From positions 24,941 to 88,940 of the forward strand of contig JBARUK010000073.1 of NCBI GenBank assembly GCA_049645705.1: a stretch of DNA of 64,000 nt. Direction: 5' to 3'. The DNA comes from JBGNFV01 sp049645705 (lineage in GTDB: Bacteria > Bacteroidota > Bacteroidia > Cytophagales > Cyclobacteriaceae). Positions 1-7,945 of the stretch are shown here, one piece after another. The notes under the pieces are model-generated. The model saw nothing but the letters and a program-made list of their open reading frames with translations, searched no databases and had not been told where the DNA came from. The first letter of the stretch is position 1. Every line of letters begins with the position of its first letter. Both the position numbers and the translations under genes were made by a program.

Positions 1-271
1 GCCCATAGCTTACACTGGGGATCAGGGCAATATTGTCGGATGAGGTTTCCATGATGCCGGCGGCCTGATCACGCAGGGCTTCCACTCCGGTAAACCAATG
101 TTCCTGGGTGTACAGCCAGGGGTGTCTCTTTCGGTCTACCTCCATATGCCCGGCTTTGGTAACTGTCTTCATATTAGGCGACATGGCAGACATATTCAGG
201 TAGGTGATATCATCAGGAATATCGAAAGATGATGTCTGTACAGGCAGGGGTGATTGAAGAGGTTCGGTCAT
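1..271 (-). CDS. Class V aminotransferase-fold PLP enzyme (N-terminal part only)
   Basis: The reading frame starts with ATG at 271 on the minus strand and runs off the left edge, so only about 90 residues are visible. Near residues 24-31 it reads YLNMSAMS, the opening strand and substrate-loop region typical of class V aminotransferase / cysteine-desulfurase-like enzymes. It continues with a GVEALRDQAA helix and a stretch ending IALIPSVSYG, which resembles the segment before the PLP phosphate-binding loop in this fold. The PLP lysine is outside the window, so the substrate cannot be judged. The gene is transcribed away from the SLC13 gene's 3' end across a 151-base gap. The family assignment rests on the N-terminal pattern only. 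Confidence 0.7.
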   Translation of the reverse strand, partial: MTEPLQSPLPVQTSSFDIPDDITYLNMSAMSPNMKTVTKAGHMEVDRKRHPWLYTQEHWFTGVEALRDQAAGIMETSSDNIALIPSVSYG

Positions 272-422
272 GTATGTCGTATTTGGATTATGTCATTAAG
301 CGATTTCTTTTGATTAACCATGATGATTGATTTTTGTGATTAAAAAATCAGGAACTGCATTCTTATAGCCGAGATCATATGAAGGATCTCATAACGTCAA
401 TACTCTATAGAAAGCGTTTACT

Positions 423-1877
423 TTAGCTGGTAAGGAACCACTTTACCAGGGTAAGACCGGCAATGGAAAGTATGAGTGCTGCTACCATGTTTAGCCAGAA
501 GCCGGACCTGATCATATCTTTTATACGGATATGGCCGCTGGCAAAAACGATGGCATTAGGAGGGGTGCTTATGGGCATCATGAACGCGCAGCTTGATGCC
601 AGGGTGGCAGGTACGACTATGAGCACGGGGTCTATGTCCAGTCCGCGGCAAATGCCAATGGCTACGGGTATAAAGATGGTGATGAGTGCGACATTGCTCA
701 TGGGTTCGGTAAGGAACAGGACGAGTAAAGTCATCAGCGGAATGAGGATAAACAGTGATGTACTGCCCTGGTTTGAGACATAGTCGCCTACGAGGCTAAT
801 AATGCCTGTCTTTTCCATTGCTTTGGCCAGGCTCATACCCCCTCCGAATAGCAAAAGAATACCCCAGGGCAGCCGCTTTGTATCTTCCCAGTCTAGTAGT
901 CGCTTACCATGTTTGCCGAGCTTATCGGGTACTATGAACATAAGGCAGCCACCTGCCATGGCGGTAATATGATCTGTAAGTATGTTCTGACCGAACAGGG
1001 CATTGAGTTGCTGTTTAAATATCCATGACAAGGCAGTCAAAGCAAATATGGAGATAACGAGTATCTCTTTATGAGATAGAGGGCCGAGCTGATCGAGCTG
1101 GTGGGTGACAAGGTTATCACTACCCCTTACACCTTTTAGTTTGTTAGGGAAGAGCAGCCTGACCAGTAGCAGGTAAGTTATGGTTAGCAGGACTAAGCCT
1201 ACGGGAATGCCCACTGCGAGGTATTCGCCAAACCCCAGGTCGCGGCCGGCCAGTGTACGCATATAGCCTGCCATGACTACGTTGGGAGGTGTGCCTATGA
1301 GAGTCATAGTACCCCCTATGTTGGCTCCATAGGCTATGCTAAGCATAAGGCCGAGGGCAAAGTTCTTTTCGTTTCTGTCGGAGGGACCGGCTTCGCTAAG
1401 TACGAGATTTACGACTGACAGGGCTATGGGAAGCATCATAACGGTAGTAGCGGTATTGCTTATCCACATGCTTAGTAGTGCAGTGGACAGCATAAAGCCC
1501 AGGATGATACCATTTCCACTGGTGCCTGTAATGCGCAGCAGATTAAGCGCTACGCGCTTATGCAGGTTGTGCTTTTCCAGCGCCAGGGCAATCATAAATC
1601 CGCCCATAAACAGGAAGATAATAGGGCTGGCGTAGGGAGCAGTGGCTTCTGCCACAGGCGATACCTGCAGCAGGGGCAGCAGAACAATGGGTAGCAGGGC
1701 CGTGACCGGAATGGGTGCTGCCTCGGTAATCCACCAGGCCACCATCCACGAAGCCATAGCCAGTACACTGAAGATCGATGAAAGCTCCTCCGGCTGTTGC
1801 TGACCGGTAATTAGGACTAATATAAATAACAGCGGCCCTGATATGAACCCTATCTGCCTGACGGTAGAAGCCTGCAT
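423..1877 (-). CDS. SLC13 / DASS family sodium-coupled anion transporter
   Basis: This 484-residue, almost wholly hydrophobic protein should lie in the inner membrane with about 11-12 transmembrane segments. It shows the two family hallmarks: SNTATTVMMLPI in the first half and ISTPPNAIVFASG near the C-terminus, the paired SNT/TPP-type motifs that line the substrate and sodium sites of divalent anion:Na+ symporters. A matching IGTPPNVVMAGYM lies in the first repeat. Family members import dicarboxylates, citrate or sulfate, and the sequence does not show which. The start is ATG at 1877, only 15 bases after the upstream lipoprotein stop, so the two are probably cotranscribed. Length is normal for the family. 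Confidence 0.88.
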   Translation of the reverse strand: MQASTVRQIGFISGPLLFILVLITGQQQPEELSSIFSVLAMASWMVAWWITEAAPIPVTALLPIVLLPLLQVSPVAEATAPYASPIIFLFMGGFMIALALEKHNLHKRVALNLLRITGTSGNGIILGFMLSTALLSMWISNTATTVMMLPIALSVVNLVLSEAGPSDRNEKNFALGLMLSIAYGANIGGTMTLIGTPPNVVMAGYMRTLAGRDLGFGEYLAVGIPVGLVLLTITYLLLVRLLFPNKLKGVRGSDNLVTHQLDQLGPLSHKEILVISIFALTALSWIFKQQLNALFGQNILTDHITAMAGGCLMFIVPDKLGKHGKRLLDWEDTKRLPWGILLLFGGGMSLAKAMEKTGIISLVGDYVSNQGSTSLFILIPLMTLLVLFLTEPMSNVALITIFIPVAIGICRGLDIDPVLIVVPATLASSCAFMMPISTPPNAIVFASGHIRIKDMIRSGFWLNMVAALILSIAGLTLVKWFLTS

Positions 1878-1892
1878 ATTCCGATAACTATC

Positions 1893-2534
1893 TTATAGAA
1901 CTTTTAATTCTTTGATCTGCTTTTCGAGGTCTATATAGTCTTGTGAGGTTATGAGAACGGCCATTGAATTGTCCTTAGTAGAGACAACATACTGGGTGAG
2001 GTAGGAAGAAGCCTCTTCGTAGTTGAGCTGATAAGAGACTTTTACTATTTCTTTTGACTTACTGTGGAGGTACTTACTGTCTACCTTCTCAAAAGAATCC
2101 ATTTCACCTTCCCACTGAACTTCCAGGTAGTTCTCTAACTGGGCAAGGTACTCCCCGGCCATGCGCTTGGAGATATAGATGTATTCGCTTTCGACAAAAA
2201 TGATGGTGTTGAATATATTGGAAGTGTCTGCATACAAATGGAAGCCAGCAGGAAGATTATTCAGTTGACTTATAGACTCACTTCTGTAATCTTTGTCTAC
2301 CTGTTCCAGGTCACTGCTTTGTATACTTTCGACCATCTCATCTATGGTTGTAAGCTCATAATAGGCCGGTATCTCAATGCTGATTTTGGCAAAATCTATG
2401 TCTAATTTTTGCAAAGGAACATTTTCATCCAGCTCTCTGGCCTCAATTTTTGATTCGACTGTTTCTTCGGTGGACTGTGTTCCCTGGCATGCCCCCAGGA
2501 AGATAAGGCTGATAATAATGAAAAGTCTTTTCAT
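1893..2534 (-). CDS. Predicted lipoprotein of unknown function
   Basis: A 213-residue protein beginning MKRLFIIISL with a lipobox LGAC, so Cys16 should be lipidated. An earlier in-frame ATG at 2561 exists, but the one at 2534 places a normal signal peptide at the N-terminus. The mature part is rich in Glu, Ser and Tyr, has no repeats or catalytic motif I recognise, and alternates short strands and helices. It ends with a dilysine-rich helix. It sits between a VOC protein and the SLC13 transporter, all on the minus strand, with a 15-base gap to the transporter, which suggests cotranscription. The function is unknown. Confidence 0.7.
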   Translation of the reverse strand: MKRLFIIISLIFLGACQGTQSTEETVESKIEARELDENVPLQKLDIDFAKISIEIPAYYELTTIDEMVESIQSSDLEQVDKDYRSESISQLNNLPAGFHLYADTSNIFNTIIFVESEYIYISKRMAGEYLAQLENYLEVQWEGEMDSFEKVDSKYLHSKSKEIVKVSYQLNYEEASSYLTQYVVSTKDNSMAVLITSQDYIDLEKQIKELKVL

Positions 2535-2599
2535 GTGTTCAGGGACCAAATTTATCTGCAATATAAGTAAGCTGTGTAAAAATGCCCGCGGGGATGGCT

Positions 2600-2983
2600 C
2601 TAGTGTCTGGAATGAAGTGCTACTCTATTCCCTTCAGAATCGATGATGACAGCCATATACCCTATGTCTTCTGAGATAAGTTTTTTGCTTTGCACGATCT
2701 TACCGCCTGCACCTTCCACCCGGGCCAGTTCGGCTGAAAGGTCACCCGATGGGGCGGACAGATAGACGAGGGCACCATCGGTAGAAGGCTTGTAAAAAGC
2801 AGGGTGCCTTACAAGTGACCCGGGGGATCCGCTCTTGCCCGGAACATAAGGAAACCAGGCCATATCCAGTTCGCCCATCTTGCGCTTTTCTAAAGATAGG
2901 TCCAGTACTTTCTCATAAAATGATACAGCTCTCTCCATATCCGCTACAGGGATTTCGAACCACCCGACAATATTTTGAGCCAT
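2600..2983 (-). CDS. VOC (glyoxalase/bleomycin-resistance fold) protein
   Basis: This 127-residue single-domain protein has the two-module VOC pattern. It opens with VGWFEIPVADMERAVSFYEKVL, typical of the first beta-alpha-beta module, and ends with GNRVALHSRH, where the last metal-binding Glu/His site normally lies. Related small proteins are usually annotated as VOC family or lactoylglutathione lyase-like, and their substrates are mostly unknown. The ATG at 2983 is chosen over a longer frame from 3049 because MAQNIVGWFEIP begins exactly at the domain. The region upstream carries TCTATTTG three bases before the ATG, close to the Bacteroidota -7 box but without a convincing -33. It may head the lipoprotein-SLC13 group, with a 65-base gap. 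Confidence 0.8.
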   Translation of the reverse strand: MAQNIVGWFEIPVADMERAVSFYEKVLDLSLEKRKMGELDMAWFPYVPGKSGSPGSLVRHPAFYKPSTDGALVYLSAPSGDLSAELARVEGAGGKIVQSKKLISEDIGYMAVIIDSEGNRVALHSRH

Positions 2984-3087
2984 AATCAAATAGATTTTAG
3001 TGATAGGGTTTATTCTGTAATAATTCGATAACTGCAATTTTTTTTGCATTTTAAGTACTTATTTAAAACTATCGAATTGAATTTATT

Positions 3088-3251
3088 ATGAAAAAGAAAA
3101 TTTCCTTAATGACCTGAAGGTGGCTAGTTTTATCACGTCCGATGCTTCTGACACTATCAGAGGTGGAGTGACTGACCCCAAGTTATCAAAAGAATGGGAT
3201 TGCCCGACTGACTATACTACACGTGAAGAAACATTCATATCTGAAGGCTGA
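3088..3251 (+). pseudogene. Pinensin-like RiPP precursor with a one-base frameshift
   Basis: From the ATG at 3088 the frame reads MKKKISL and then stops at 3115. In the next frame, from 3108, it continues NDLKVASFITS...TIRGG followed by a 27-residue core ending at the TGA at 3249. Restoring one A in the TTAAT at 3106-3110 would join the halves into a precursor of about 54 residues. The leader pattern K-rich/LxDLKVxSFxTS/GG matches Bacteroidota lanthipeptide leaders of the pinensin type as I remember them, and it resembles the intact gene at 5723. The core holds one Cys and many Thr/Ser. A terminator follows at 3273. It is a decayed gene, a sequencing error, or less likely a recoded gene. Confidence 0.6.
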
Positions 3252-3272
3252 TAAGCCCTAAGAGTTTATTAT

Positions 3273-3306
3273 AAAGCCATTATGCTTCTGCATGATGGCT
3301 TTTTGC
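3273..3306 (+). terminator. Rho-independent terminator after the RiPP precursor remnant
   Basis: AAGCCATTATGC and GCATGATGGCTT form a 12-base stem with one G-T wobble around TTCT, followed by TTTTGCTTTT. It lies 21 bases after the precursor stop, which supports the precursor being or having been a real transcribed unit. Confidence 0.8.
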
Positions 3307-3399
3307 TTTTATAATAAGTGCATAAATAACCGGTTTTACCTTGCTATTATGATCCTCTAAAGTGTATAGATAATTTATTAGGTTTGGGAAAAATGAGAA

Positions 3400-3423
3400 A
3401 ATATTTGTTCTCAAGTTGAGAAC
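3400..3423 (+). promoter_or_regulatory. higBA -7 element and palindromic operator
   Basis: AATATTTG at 3400-3407 fits 7 of 8 positions allowed by the Bacteroidota -7 box TAnnTTTG. It runs directly into a perfect palindrome, GTTCTCAA-G-TTGAGAAC (3407-3423), placed 10 bases before the toxin ATG. HigA antitoxins bind palindromes that overlap their own promoter, so this is the expected autoregulatory operator. No clear -33 TTG is seen at the standard distance. Confidence 0.65.
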
Positions 3424-3433
3424 TATTAATTTT

Positions 3434-3727
3434 ATGAGAATTTTAGCGAGGAGGACACTGAGAGAGTTCTGGAATAAACATGCAGATTCAGAGCTGCATC
3501 TAAAGGTATGGTATGATACAGCCAGAAAGTCCGGCTGGCAGTCTCCTAACGATGTGAAGGCCAGCTATGCAAATGCGAGTATTTTAAAAGATGGCAGGGT
3601 AGTTTTCAATATAAAAGGAAACGCTTACCGGCTTATTGTAAAGTTTAATTATGAACGGCAATGGGCATTTATCCGGTTTGTGGGTACCCATCCTGAGTAT
3701 GACAGGATAGATGCCGATACAATTTGA
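3434..3727 (+). CDS. higB: HigB-type toxin, predicted mRNA interferase
   Basis: A 97-residue RelE-superfamily protein that begins MRILARRTLREFW and contains the family's typical stretches: LKVWYDTARKSGW, the core GRVVFNIKGNAYRLIVKFNY, and the C-terminal FIRFVGTHPEYDRIDADTI. HigB toxins cleave translated mRNA at the ribosome, and the HPEYDRI end is characteristic of the HigB/YgjN branch. The ATG at 3434 is preferred to a TTG at 3416, which lies inside the operator palindrome. The toxin comes first and the antitoxin starts one base after its stop, the usual higBA order. The pair is probably autoregulated through the palindrome at 3407-3423. Confidence 0.9.
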   Translation: MRILARRTLREFWNKHADSELHLKVWYDTARKSGWQSPNDVKASYANASILKDGRVVFNIKGNAYRLIVKFNYERQWAFIRFVGTHPEYDRIDADTI

Positions 3728-3728
3728 T

Positions 3729-4172
3729 ATGAATATAAAATTAATAAAAACAGAGGAAGACTACGAGGCGGCCCTGGCTCGCCTCGAAGATGTCTTTGAC
3801 GCTGCCCCTGATACTCCTGAAGGTGATGAGGCAGAGATACTATCTTTACTCATAGAAAGCTATGAGGATAAGCACTTTCCTATAGAGGCTCCGGATCCGG
3901 TAGATGCTATAAAGATAAGGATGGAGGAAATGGGCCTGAAACAAAAAGACCTGGTGGGTCTGATAGGAGGTAAGAGCAGGGTATCGGAAATACTGAGCCG
4001 GAAGAAAAAGCTAACGGTGGAGATGATCCGGATACTGGAGCAAAAACTAAAACTATCTGCCAGTATGTTGGTAAAAGACTACGACCTTAAGCCCTATGAA
4101 AGCCAGATGCACTATAATATAGCGGCTGAGGATGATAGTGGTGAGTATAAGAAAATGCCGAAAAAACCTTAG
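3729..4172 (+). CDS. higA: HigA-type antitoxin with a helix-turn-helix domain
   Basis: A 147-residue protein beginning MNIKLIKTEEDYEAALAR, the typical N-terminus of long HigA antitoxins (COG5499-like). An XRE-type helix-turn-helix follows around residues 60-115, including MGLKQKDLVGLIGGKSRVSEILSRKKKLT. The N-terminal part normally wraps the toxin and the HTH binds the operator. The C-terminus carries about 25 extra polar residues beyond the usual end. The ATG at 3729, one base after the higB stop, is chosen over 3711 because it begins at the conserved motif. Toxin and antitoxin should be translationally coupled. Confidence 0.88.
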   Translation: MNIKLIKTEEDYEAALARLEDVFDAAPDTPEGDEAEILSLLIESYEDKHFPIEAPDPVDAIKIRMEEMGLKQKDLVGLIGGKSRVSEILSRKKKLTVEMIRILEQKLKLSASMLVKDYDLKPYESQMHYNIAAEDDSGEYKKMPKKP

Positions 4173-4198
4173 GTTAGGTAACCTGATATGCCTGCCTC

Positions 4199-4639
4199 AT
4201 GATACGACCCTATACGAATAAAGATGAAGAACCCTTACTAGGTCTTATAGACCTGAATATACCCACCTATTTTGCTGCTACAGAAAAGCAGGATTACCTC
4301 CAATACCTGCGGACAGAAAGGGAGGACTATTACGTCACAGAGCTAAACGGAAAGCCGGTGGCCGCCGGTGGCATCAATTATTTTCCTGAACAAAGCGAAG
4401 CCCGTATTTCATGGGACGTGGTACACCCAGAGCTGCAGGGCAGAGGAATAGGCTCTGACCTGGTCCGCCATCGTCTCGAATATATACGAAATCAGCACCC
4501 GAAAATAACCAGGGTTATAGTACGTACTTCGCAGATGGTCTATAAATTCTATAAAAAACAGGGGTTCAGACTATTAAGGAGTGAGCCAGACTTCTGGGCT
4601 GAGGGGTACGACCTGTATGTGATGGAAGTATCTCTATAG
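4199..4639 (+). CDS. GNAT family N-acetyltransferase
   Basis: A 146-residue single GNAT domain. The acetyl-CoA-binding motif A is seen in VHPELQGRGIGSDLVRHRL (about residues 79-97), with the Q/RxxGxG/A loop intact. Before it comes a beta strand SEARISWDVV, and after it YKFYKKQGFRLL, the usual motif B helix. The N-terminus MIRPYTNKDEEPLLGLIDLN is also typical. The acceptor cannot be deduced. It starts 26 bases after higA on the same strand, so read-through from the higBA promoter is possible. It does not resemble the TacT-type toxins, whose genes are preceded by a DUF1778 antitoxin. Confidence 0.85.
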   Translation: MIRPYTNKDEEPLLGLIDLNIPTYFAATEKQDYLQYLRTEREDYYVTELNGKPVAAGGINYFPEQSEARISWDVVHPELQGRGIGSDLVRHRLEYIRNQHPKITRVIVRTSQMVYKFYKKQGFRLLRSEPDFWAEGYDLYVMEVSL

Positions 4640-4746
4640 AACTTGCTATGTCATTCGGCATCTGATCTAACAGTAAAGCATTTTATCGGTTCTATTTTCC
4701 AGGGAATTTTTAATTACCGGTAAATACATTTTTTAACCCATTACTG

Positions 4747-5640
4747 ATGAACAGGCTTTCAATATCCTTATTAGGATTTATACTTCTTCTGATATCGTTT
4801 ACTTCAGAAGCCCGTCAAAGCGACATGCTGGCTTACCCTATGGTCGTCAATCTGGACGATTTCTCGTCATGCGAAGAGCCTGCCGATAGCTCTGAGCTGG
4901 TCGAACAAATCAAGAATGCGGACCTCACCGAAGAAAGGAGCTACAAGGAAGGAGAGTATTCCCGGATTAAAATGGTGGACCTTAATGGTGATGGCAAGTG
5001 TGAGATACTTCATTACTTCTCTAATAATACAGAGGGTGGTCCATATGACTTCTTCACTATTTATCGACTCAAAGGAAATGGTCTGGTAAAGATCGGAGAT
5101 TTTCCCGGGTTTCTGGTTTCATTTGGTGAAGCTGCGGATAAAAGCAACTGGCTGCCGATTAATGCGGGCTACACGGCTGGTACTGAGGATGACCCTGTTT
5201 ACTATAATTCCGTCTATACATACAATGGCACTGAATACACGATGGCATTTGACCCTAAGCAGACGTACAGTCAGTTTAGAGAGAAAGGCCTGGAAGCTTA
5301 TGAACAGGAGAATTATGAGCTTGCGAAGGTGTGTTTCCAAAATGCCTATGTATCTCCACATCATGCCCGGGAGGACATACTATACGATGCGAATAATCTG
5401 TCTATGGTGTTGATAAATCTGGATAGGGCAGAGGAGGCCTATTCTCTGCTACAGCCGATGGTTGAAGATAATACGGTTGCTTATCCTAAAACGGAGCTGG
5501 CTGATGCATGGTACAACCTGGGATTGATGGCGGAAAATAAAGGAAACAACGAAGAGGCGCTGGCATGCTATGAAAGAGCCTGTCGATACCAGGAGTCGGC
5601 TGCATGTAGTGAGAAGGTAAAGGTGCTGGCAGGTGATTAA
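4747..5640 (+). CDS. Exported TPR protein with a calcium-loop-like motif
   Basis: A 297-residue protein with a Sec signal peptide (about residues 1-22, ending SFTSEA). Residues 70-140 hold DLNGDGKCEILHYF, a DxNxDGxxE calcium-loop-like segment as in dockerin or FG-GAP repeats, followed by a beta-rich stretch. From about residue 175 to the end the pattern is TPR-like: FREKGLEAYEQENYELAKVCFQNAY, then two further helical pairs with alternating small and aromatic positions. TPRs mediate protein contacts, so a periplasmic scaffold role is possible. I do not recognise the family. It stands alone, with about 80 bases to the small precursor gene at 5723. Confidence 0.7.
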   Translation: MNRLSISLLGFILLLISFTSEARQSDMLAYPMVVNLDDFSSCEEPADSSELVEQIKNADLTEERSYKEGEYSRIKMVDLNGDGKCEILHYFSNNTEGGPYDFFTIYRLKGNGLVKIGDFPGFLVSFGEAADKSNWLPINAGYTAGTEDDPVYYNSVYTYNGTEYTMAFDPKQTYSQFREKGLEAYEQENYELAKVCFQNAYVSPHHAREDILYDANNLSMVLINLDRAEEAYSLLQPMVEDNTVAYPKTELADAWYNLGLMAENKGNNEEALACYERACRYQESAACSEKVKVLAGD

Positions 5641-5722
5641 ATTGTTAATTTTAATTAAACTGGTTATATTAAGTAACTATCAACCAGCTGCTTAATACAG
5701 TTTTATTTAACCAAATCACAAG

Positions 5723-5869
5723 ATGAAAAAGAAATTATCTCTTCAGAATTTTAACGTGCAGAGTTTTAGGACCGGCTTTAAGAAAGCTGAATTAAAAGGA
5801 GGAAGTGGAAACAGTGGTTATGTCGGAACATTATGTACTGGCTATGATTGCTCGCTCGAATCTTTGTGA
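5723..5869 (+). CDS. Orphan pinensin-like lanthipeptide (RiPP) precursor
   Basis: A 48-residue ORF: leader MKKKLSLQNFNVQSF, a short KKAELK linker, a Gly-Gly at residues 26-27, then a 21-residue core with two Cys (38 and 43) plus several Ser and Thr. This layout is that of Bacteroidota class I lanthipeptide precursors of the pinensin kind: basic start, LxxFNVxSF motif, double-glycine cleavage site and a Cys/Ser/Thr core that could form thioether rings. A strong terminator follows at 5934. No LanB-, LanC- or peptidase/ABC-exporter-like gene is present in the window, so any maturation enzymes must lie elsewhere. The family call is from pattern memory. Confidence 0.7.
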   Translation: MKKKLSLQNFNVQSFRTGFKKAELKGGSGNSGYVGTLCTGYDCSLESL

Positions 5870-5933
5870 AGACCAAACCCGGGAGACAAGGTGTTGTGAT
5901 CCGATAAAATAATCGAATTAAAGCATTTTACAG

Positions 5934-5966
5934 ATCCCTTCGGAAAGCCGGAGGGATATTTTTTTG
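5934..5966 (+). terminator. Terminator after the RiPP precursor
   Basis: ATCCCTTCGG and CCGGAGGGAT pair with a single mismatch around an AAAG loop and are followed by a run of seven T. It ends 11 bases before the ATG of the MBL-fold gene, so that gene needs a promoter inside or after this hairpin, or depends on read-through. Confidence 0.8.
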
Positions 5967-5977
5967 AATAGACTATA

Positions 5978-6730
5978 ATGAAACGGACTATCAGCCTGCA
6001 ATTTCTTGGGTGTGGCGATGCTTTCGGAAGCGGGGGCCAGTCACAGACTTGCTTTTATCTGCGCACTTCCTCTTTGGGCATAATGGTAGACTGCGGAGCT
6101 ACCTCGCTGGTAAGGATGCAGGCGGCCGGCCTAAGTACCGATGATGTAGATATAATAGCTCTGACCCACTTTCACGGGGACCACTACGGAGGAATACCCT
6201 ACCTGCTTCTGGATGCTGCACTGATCCGTAACAGGCAAAAACCGCTTACGATCATTTCCCCGCCGGGCGGGGAAAGCAGGATTACCCGCTTACTTGAGCT
6301 AATGTATCCGGGTACGGAGGAGAAGGTACTTAAAGCATTGGATATCATTTATATAGAGTATAACGCTGAAGACAGGGTGCAGGCGGAGGGAGGAATAGAG
6401 CTTCAGACCTTTCCGGTATTTCACTCGCCGGAGAGCCTTCCGCATGGCTTTAGGCTCAGGGCAGATGATCGAACGATCGGGTTTTCCGGTGACACTTATT
6501 GGTGTGACGCTCTTCCCGATATAGCTTCGCAAGCTGACCTTTTCATATGCGAATGCAACTTTTTCGATACTGATCTGCCCCAGCACCTAAACTACGTACT
6601 GCTGGAAAAAAAGATGGGCCTGCTTAAGCATAAACAAATCATACTTAACCACTTAGGAGAAGAAATGCATCGTAATTCAGACCGGGTTTCTCTGCCCGTG
6701 GCTAAAGATGGGCAGGAGATCGTTCTGTAG
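5978..6730 (+). CDS. MBL-fold metal-dependent hydrolase (RNase Z-like)
   Basis: A 250-residue metallo-beta-lactamase-fold protein. The metal-binding motif HFHGDH is at residues 64-69. Further ligands are probably the His in FPVFHSPES, the Asp in GFSGDTYW and the His in IILNHLGEEM. The N-terminus LQFLGCGDAFGSGG is the first strand-loop typical of RNase Z/ElaC and related phosphodiesterases. RNase Z proper is longer and has an exosite arm not seen here, so this is more likely a small-molecule or cyclic-nucleotide phosphodiesterase-like hydrolase. It is cytoplasmic, with no signal peptide. The start lies only 11 bases after a terminator. Confidence 0.82.
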   Translation: MKRTISLQFLGCGDAFGSGGQSQTCFYLRTSSLGIMVDCGATSLVRMQAAGLSTDDVDIIALTHFHGDHYGGIPYLLLDAALIRNRQKPLTIISPPGGESRITRLLELMYPGTEEKVLKALDIIYIEYNAEDRVQAEGGIELQTFPVFHSPESLPHGFRLRADDRTIGFSGDTYWCDALPDIASQADLFICECNFFDTDLPQHLNYVLLEKKMGLLKHKQIILNHLGEEMHRNSDRVSLPVAKDGQEIVL

Positions 6731-6802
6731 CCAGTCATGAATTTGGCGGAAAATTCATTTTATTAGTGCCCTCAACAGCAGGCTAGGAAATTACACACGT
6801 TT

Positions 6803-7936
6803 ATGAAAAAGGTTGGCAGACGGGAGTTTATCAAAAAAGCCGGTACGGCTGCAGCAATAAATACGGCTCTACCACTGGTAGCCACATCATGTGGGGGCGA
6901 CCGGGGGCAGGGGCAGAGCACAGGCGCACCTGCTGTCAACTACAACAAAACGTTTGAGTGGAAAATGCTGACTACCTGGCCGCCCAACTTTCCGGTATTA
7001 GGTGAAGGGTGCAGCATGATGGCGGACTGGGTAGACAAGATGTCTAACGGGCGCCTGAAGATACGCGTATACGGCGGCGGAGAACTGGTGCCTGCCCTGG
7101 AGGCGTTTGAAGCGGTGAGTAGCGGAGTGGCAGAGATGGGCAATGCTGCCAGCTACTACTGGGCAGGCAAAGCGCCTGCCTCACAGTTCTTTGCCTCGGT
7201 ACCATTTGGCATGAATGCCCAGCAACTGGCTGCCTGGATACAAAGCGGAGGGGGGCTGGAGCTATGGCGTGAGTTGTATGCAAAATTTAACCTGATACCC
7301 TTCCTGGTAGGAAACACAGGTGTGCAGATGGGCGGATGGTTCAATAAGGAAATCAACAGCCTGGCAGATGTGCAGGGGTTGAAAATGCGTATTCCCGGGT
7401 TGGGAGGGAAGGTAGTGACGGCGGCCGGAGGTACAGCAGTACTATCGGCCGGTGGTGAGATATATACGAACCTGGAGCGGGGCGTGATAGATGCTACGGA
7501 ATGGATAGGCCCGTACCACGATTACAAGATGGGCTTTCATAAGATAGCCAAATACTACTACTACCCCGGCTGGCACGAAACGGGTACTGCCTTTGAAACA
7601 TTCGTGAATAAGCCCAAGTGGGAGCAACTACCCTCAGACCTGCAGGGTATACTGGAAGTGGCCCTGGCCTGGCAGAACAACTGGACGCTGGCTGAGTTTG
7701 ATGCACAGAATGCCATTCACCTCAACAAACTGATAAAGGAAGAGGGGGTAACACTCCGCCAGTTTCCGGATGAAGTGCTGAATGCATTCCGAAAATATAC
7801 AAAAGATGTCCTGTCGGACATTACTGCTTCGGACCCTATGAGCCGGAAGGTGTACGACAGTTACCGCTCATTTCAGAAGAAAGTAAAAGACTGGTCCGGT
7901 ATAACAGAGCAGATCTATTATAATAAAATACAGTAA
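6803..7936 (+). CDS. TRAP transporter solute-binding protein DctP, Tat-exported
   Basis: A 377-residue periplasmic binding protein. The N-terminus GRREFIKKAG is a twin-arginine signal, and VATSCGG gives a possible lipobox with Cys30. The mature part has the DctP fold: KMLTTWPPNFPVLGEG near residue 52, a central KMRIPGLGGKVVTAAGG segment corresponding to the conserved Arg-containing substrate loop, and GVIDATEWIGPYHDYKMG. This branch is close to the TRAP proteins labelled mannitol/chloroaromatic or alpha-keto-acid (TakP-like) binders. The ligand is probably a carboxylate held by the conserved Arg. Its membrane partners DctQ and DctM are at 8910 and 9452, separated by an opposite-strand gene. 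Confidence 0.9.
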   Translation: MKKVGRREFIKKAGTAAAINTALPLVATSCGGDRGQGQSTGAPAVNYNKTFEWKMLTTWPPNFPVLGEGCSMMADWVDKMSNGRLKIRVYGGGELVPALEAFEAVSSGVAEMGNAASYYWAGKAPASQFFASVPFGMNAQQLAAWIQSGGGLELWRELYAKFNLIPFLVGNTGVQMGGWFNKEINSLADVQGLKMRIPGLGGKVVTAAGGTAVLSAGGEIYTNLERGVIDATEWIGPYHDYKMGFHKIAKYYYYPGWHETGTAFETFVNKPKWEQLPSDLQGILEVALAWQNNWTLAEFDAQNAIHLNKLIKEEGVTLRQFPDEVLNAFRKYTKDVLSDITASDPMSRKVYDSYRSFQKKVKDWSGITEQIYYNKIQ

Positions 7937-7945
7937 ACTACCTCC

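Noticed and set aside
3106..3117. Programmed frameshift in the first RiPP precursor
   Set aside because: No classical slippery heptamer and no evident downstream stem-loop or Shine-Dalgarno-like stimulator. A deletion or sequencing error is simpler.
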